Origin: Nitrosovibrio sp. Nv4
GTDB taxonomy: Bacteria > Pseudomonadota > Gammaproteobacteria > Burkholderiales > Nitrosomonadaceae
Direction: 5' to 3'
DNA length: 64,000 bases
Assembly (NCBI RefSeq): GCF_900215485.1
Contig: NZ_OCMZ01000001.1
Span: forward strand, 1 to 64,000
How positions within the stretch are numbered: the stretch's first letter is position 1; the number at the start of each line of letters is the position of its first letter. This document shows, piece by piece, positions 62,688 through 64,000 of this stretch. The notes beneath the pieces were generated by a model that saw only the letters and a list, made by a program, of their open reading frames with translations, did no database searches and had not been told where the DNA came from. The position numbers and the translations under genes were made by a program.

Positions 62688-64000
62688 TTAGCCCCATTGG
62701 GGAATCTTTGGACGATCGGGCTCCGGCGTGACGGGGTCGCTGGCGCGCAACCCCGGAGGCACATTGCTTTCGGCAATGCGCTCCCAGAAACTGTCCAGCC
62801 CGTTTCCTTCAAACACGCGCGTTGCCTGGAAGAAACCGAATGCCGCGTTGCTCAGCATATGTCCAGATTCATGCTCGAATGTGGCCGGTATGATTTCCCC
62901 ACCGACATACCGGGATGTGTTCACGAAACTGAAAGCGCCGAAGTTGAACGCTCTCCCGTCGAGCTGCCCTACCCATCCGCCCACGGTGAAGATGTTCCCC
63001 GTTTTCCAATCGACCTGCATATCTCGAATCCGTAGCGCATCCACCTGCCCGAAAGTGACCAGGTAGCCGACGACGTTCAAGGCGAACAAGGTAAGGCCAA
63101 TTGCATGGCCGGGCCAGCTCATCGGCATCAGGTAGCTGGTCCAGCCGAGTATGCCCTGGTAGACATCGCTCTTTGCCACTGGCGGTATGACCGACAGGAA
63201 GGTAATTACGCCAAGCGCGGCACCGATAATCGGCCCGAAGATCATGCCGCCGATCATGGCATTCGCGCCTGCGGTAAATCCGATCAGCGCCCCGCGCAAT
63301 GCGCCTTCCCAACTGCCGTAGGCAATGCCGCCAACGACAGCACCAATTGCGGCGCCCGCAAGTCCCGCAACGGCGGCATAAGCCAGGAGCGTTCCGAACC
63401 CGATCGCAGTCCCGACTCCGAAGGTCAGCACCGAAACGGCAACGACGGCGACTACCACGGCAATGGCGATGACAATCGCGCCCAGCACGTCCCAGAAGCC
63501 CAGCCCACTCGGGTCGACATAGCGCACCGGATTATTGCCGGCGTATGCGTAAGGATTCAGGCGTTTCGGTTCCTGGAGCCCCTGTTCCGGCTGGTACAGG
63601 TAGAGCGGATCGGGGGAAATGAAGCGTCCCATCGCCGGCGAGTACCAGCGCGCGTTGAAGTAGTACAAGCCGATATCCGCATCCAGCCTTTTCGTCGCAA
63701 ACGCAGGGGGCAGTGTACCGGACGGCGCTATGAGCAGGCTTCCGAATGGGTGGAATGCGGCCTCGGTCAAAAGGCCGCCATCCGCATCGGTATAGATGAC
63801 CGCGCTGCCGAGATGGTCGTTGTGTATGAATACCGTCGTGCCGCCGGAGATACGGGCGACCGGCAGGTCTCCCGCCATTACCCAGCGCATGTCCGAACCA
63901 TCACGCGACTCGAAAAGGTTGTCAACGTAGTGCGTCACTTCAGTCGAACCGGCTTCGGTCGCTTCGCGCCGGCTCAGCACACCTTTATGGTCGTAGAAAA
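62688..64000 (-). CDS. RHS-repeat protein, C-terminal part with putative metallopeptidase toxin tip (partial)
   Basis: The reading frame is open to the window edge, so the gene begins beyond 64000; at least 437 residues are here. RHS core features come first: YDHKG, NDHLGSAVIY, the NPYAYAGNNPVRY segment and the closing DPSGLG (63498-63518) that marks the cut site of RHS cores. Then a glycine/alanine-rich hydrophobic stretch of about 100 residues, possibly for membrane passage, and a variable tip ending in HESGH (62859-62873), an HExxH zinc motif. RHS proteins of this build are contact-delivered toxins. No immunity gene follows on this strand: the GGDEF gene converges six bases away. Confidence 0.87.
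   Translation of the reverse strand, partial: FYDHKGVLSRREATEAGSTEVTHYVDNLFESRDGSDMRWVMAGDLPVARISGGTTVFIHNDHLGSAVIYTDADGGLLTEAAFHPFGSLLIAPSGTLPPAFATKRLDADIGLYYFNARWYSPAMGRFISPDPLYLYQPEQGLQEPKRLNPYAYAGNNPVRYVDPSGLGFWDVLGAIVIAIAVVVAVVAVSVLTFGVGTAIGFGTLLAYAAVAGLAGAAIGAVVGGIAYGSWEGALRGALIGFTAGANAMIGGMIFGPIIGAALGVITFLSVIPPVAKSDVYQGILGWTSYLMPMSWPGHAIGLTLFALNVVGYLVTFGQVDALRIRDMQVDWKTGNIFTVGGWVGQLDGRAFNFGAFSFVNTSRYVGGEIIPATFEHESGHMLSNAAFGFFQATRVFEGNGLDSFWERIAESNVPPGLRASDPVTPEPDRPKIPQWG

Overview
The window reads as a chromosomal segment of a betaproteobacterial ammonia oxidiser, most likely Nitrosospira. The strongest evidence is an ammonia monooxygenase cluster on the minus strand (amoC-amoA-amoB-amoE-amoD-copC-copD, right to left). 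Its AmoA is 274 aa and its C-terminus is of the Nitrosospira type. The genus is recognised from remembered family sequences; no search was run.

Layout. 1-6771: the amo/cop cluster, with copD broken by about eight single-base frame breaks and cut by the window edge. 6772-7750: long non-coding amoC upstream region with helically phased repeats. 7751-12549 (+): priA, argH and a fructosamine-kinase-like gene. 12678-21244 (-): prfC and a YejABEF-type peptide ABC transporter. 21619-22407 (+): fabI. 22583-31198 (-): proteostasis block tRNA-Leu, tig, clpP, clpX, lon, hupB, tRNA-Val, tRNA-Asp, ppiD. 31327-35501 (-): an SDR, hpnD (hopanoid synthesis) and groES-groEL under a heat-shock promoter and CIRCE operator. 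35660-38691 (+): bioA and dacB. 38933-42078 (-): rpe, gph, trpE. 42248 (+): apaG. 42764-51622 (-): the conserved ndk-rlmN-rodZ-ispG-hisS-yfgM-bamB-der block, lacking the pilF/pilW gene usual after rlmN. 51835-59481 (-): an M1-type metallopeptidase translationally linked to a ChaN-PDZ protein, then purL. From 59482 on the sequence becomes accessory: a broken serine recombinase, an overlapping DUF4160/DUF2442 toxin-antitoxin-like pair, a PAS-GAF-GGDEF protein, and the C-terminal part of an RHS polymorphic toxin with an HExxH metallopeptidase-like tip.

How the genes work together. AmoCAB is the copper membrane monooxygenase that starts ammonia oxidation; AmoE, AmoD, CopC and CopD are the associated membrane/periplasmic copper module. 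A terminator between amoB and amoE separates the catalytic and accessory parts. The central region is housekeeping: chaperones and proteases, outer-membrane assembly, isoprenoid/hopanoid and fatty-acid synthesis, tRNA charging and modification, and purine, arginine, tryptophan and biotin synthesis.

Most worth a second look: the densely broken copD with a c-type haem motif in its tail; the phased repeats upstream of amoC; the three-half-site CIRCE shared with bioA; the structured fabI leader; the ChaN-PDZ/M1 pair; and the RHS toxin tip with no room for an adjacent immunity gene. I found no CRISPR array, rRNA or intact insertion sequence.
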